41,788 bases of DNA, from contig JAKIUU010000021.1 of the NCBI GenBank assembly GCA_021647405.1, positions 1 to 41,788 of the forward strand. The letters run 5' to 3'. A program made the translations under genes and the position numbers. This document shows, one piece after another, positions 41,549 to 41,788 of this stretch. Each line of letters opens with the position of its first letter. Within the stretch, counting starts at the first letter, position 1. The notes under the pieces were generated by a model, which was given only the letters and a program-made list of their open reading frames with translations, had not been told where the DNA came from and made no database searches. This DNA comes from Flavobacteriaceae bacterium (GTDB lineage Bacteria; Bacteroidota; Bacteroidia; Flavobacteriales; Flavobacteriaceae).

Positions 41549-41631
41549 GGTACGTCAAGGGCGTACCGTGGTTACCTCTTGAACATTGTAGCAAGCATCA
41601 AGAGATTGCTTCACTATGTTCGCAAAGACAC
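41549..41631. repeat. Intergenic hairpin and REP-like repeat after the DciA-like gene
   Basis: GGTACG (41549-41554) pairs with CGTACC (41562-41567), and CTCTTGA (41576-41582) pairs with TCAAGAG (41598-41604). The stretch AGATTGCTTC...TTCGCAAAGAC (about 41603-41629) resembles the widespread Bacteroidota intergenic repeat AGATTGCTTCG...CGCAATGAC. The match is from memory and imperfect. No T-run follows. Confidence 0.4.
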
Positions 41632-41701
41632 CAATTTAAGACCGTTGCAAGGTAAATTTCTAAAAAAAAAGAACAAATCACACCATTAACTTATTGTTAT
41701 T

Positions 41702-41724
41702 TATACAATTAAGTTGTATATTTA
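41702..41724 (+). promoter_or_regulatory. Inverted repeat overlapping a -7 box
   Basis: TATACAA-TTAAG-TTGTATA (41702-41720) is a perfect 7-bp inverted repeat, and its right arm runs into TATATTTA (41717-41724), one base short of the -7 consensus. The ATG follows at 41729. An operator controlling the next gene is plausible. Confidence 0.4.
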
Positions 41725-41728
41725 ACCT

Positions 41729-41788
41729 ATGAAACTACAAAAAACACCCACTCTAGCAGATAGTATTTGTGATTTGCGAACAAGAAAG
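41729..41788 (+). CDS. Start of a probable IS transposase gene, cut by the window edge
   Basis: Only 20 codons are visible (MKLQKTPTLADSICDLRTRK). The LADSICDLRTRK phrase reminds me of the N-terminus of IS5-type transposases in Bacteroidota, which usually continue with a STFFxQIN motif, but the family cannot be confirmed from 20 residues. Upstream, AGACCGTTGCAAGG (41639-41652) resembles an IS5-type terminal repeat after TTAA. No sequence after 41788 is available. Confidence 0.45.
   Translation, partial: MKLQKTPTLADSICDLRTRK

Noticed and set aside
41397..41594. Minus-strand open frame over the end of the DciA-like gene
   Set aside because: Overlaps conserved DUF721 codons and the repeat; composition unlike a real gene.

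Overview
The window looks like chromosome of a member of the Flavobacteriaceae (Bacteroidota). The evidence is its low GC content, promoters of the Bacteroidota type (TAnnTTTG -7 boxes ahead of many genes), almost no Shine-Dalgarno sequences, and lineage markers: gldD and gldE (gliding motility) beside ssb and mutY, a Flavobacterium-type L-threonine dehydrogenase, DUF3098 between ftsX and uppP, and a 30-residue basic protein (MPSGKKRKR...) after a HU gene. Most of the window is core housekeeping DNA. No rRNA, tRNA or CRISPR array was seen.

Layout. Positions 1-1883 (minus): an accessory cassette of an HTH-ImmA/IrrE metallopeptidase, a DUF4411-type PIN protein and the start of a membrane protein cut by the window edge. 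Positions 2015-8086: alaS on the minus strand; then an M23 peptidase with a MerR-like regulator, a 2Fe-2S ferredoxin and a LysE-type exporter; then a 375-base gap with unusual hairpin repeats, followed by a GIY-YIG-like protein. Positions 8092-10827 (minus): dut with a polysaccharide flippase, and rpmA/rplU. Positions 11037-14431: a pair of M16 peptidases, one active and one degenerate. Positions 14506-18897 (minus): an EamA transporter, gldD, gldE, ssb, mutY. Positions 19030-21687: HU, the 30-residue basic protein, rng with a structured leader, recX.

Positions 21684-28585: two lipoproteins, L-threonine dehydrogenase, then the mce-ftsX-DUF3098-uppP-truB block (minus) divergent from rbfA and a LolC/E-type permease (plus). 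Positions 28582-32109 (minus): mtaB, an alpha/beta hydrolase, rfbC and a lytic transglycosylase. Positions 32164-34131: the remnant of a GNAT gene, a small monooxygenase-fold protein and an oligopeptide-binding lipoprotein. Positions 34128-40044 (minus): TPR protein and ribH, then a small membrane protein, mutL, two rhomboids and an EEP-family protein. Positions 40148-41534: recF and a DUF721/DciA-like gene. The right edge appears to enter an insertion sequence.

The genes cover translation (alaS, rplU, rpmA, rbfA, truB, mtaB), DNA replication and repair (ssb, mutY, mutL, recF, recX, DciA-like, dut) and the envelope (ftsX, uppP, M23 and lytic transglycosylase, flippase, LolC/E-type permease, gldD/E). 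The most unusual parts are the hairpin family at 7224-7414 beside the GIY-YIG-like gene, the three-hairpin leader of rng, the eroded endonuclease motifs of MutL, the degenerate M16 partner with an extra C-terminal domain, and the repeated use of shared 4-nt stop codons where genes converge.
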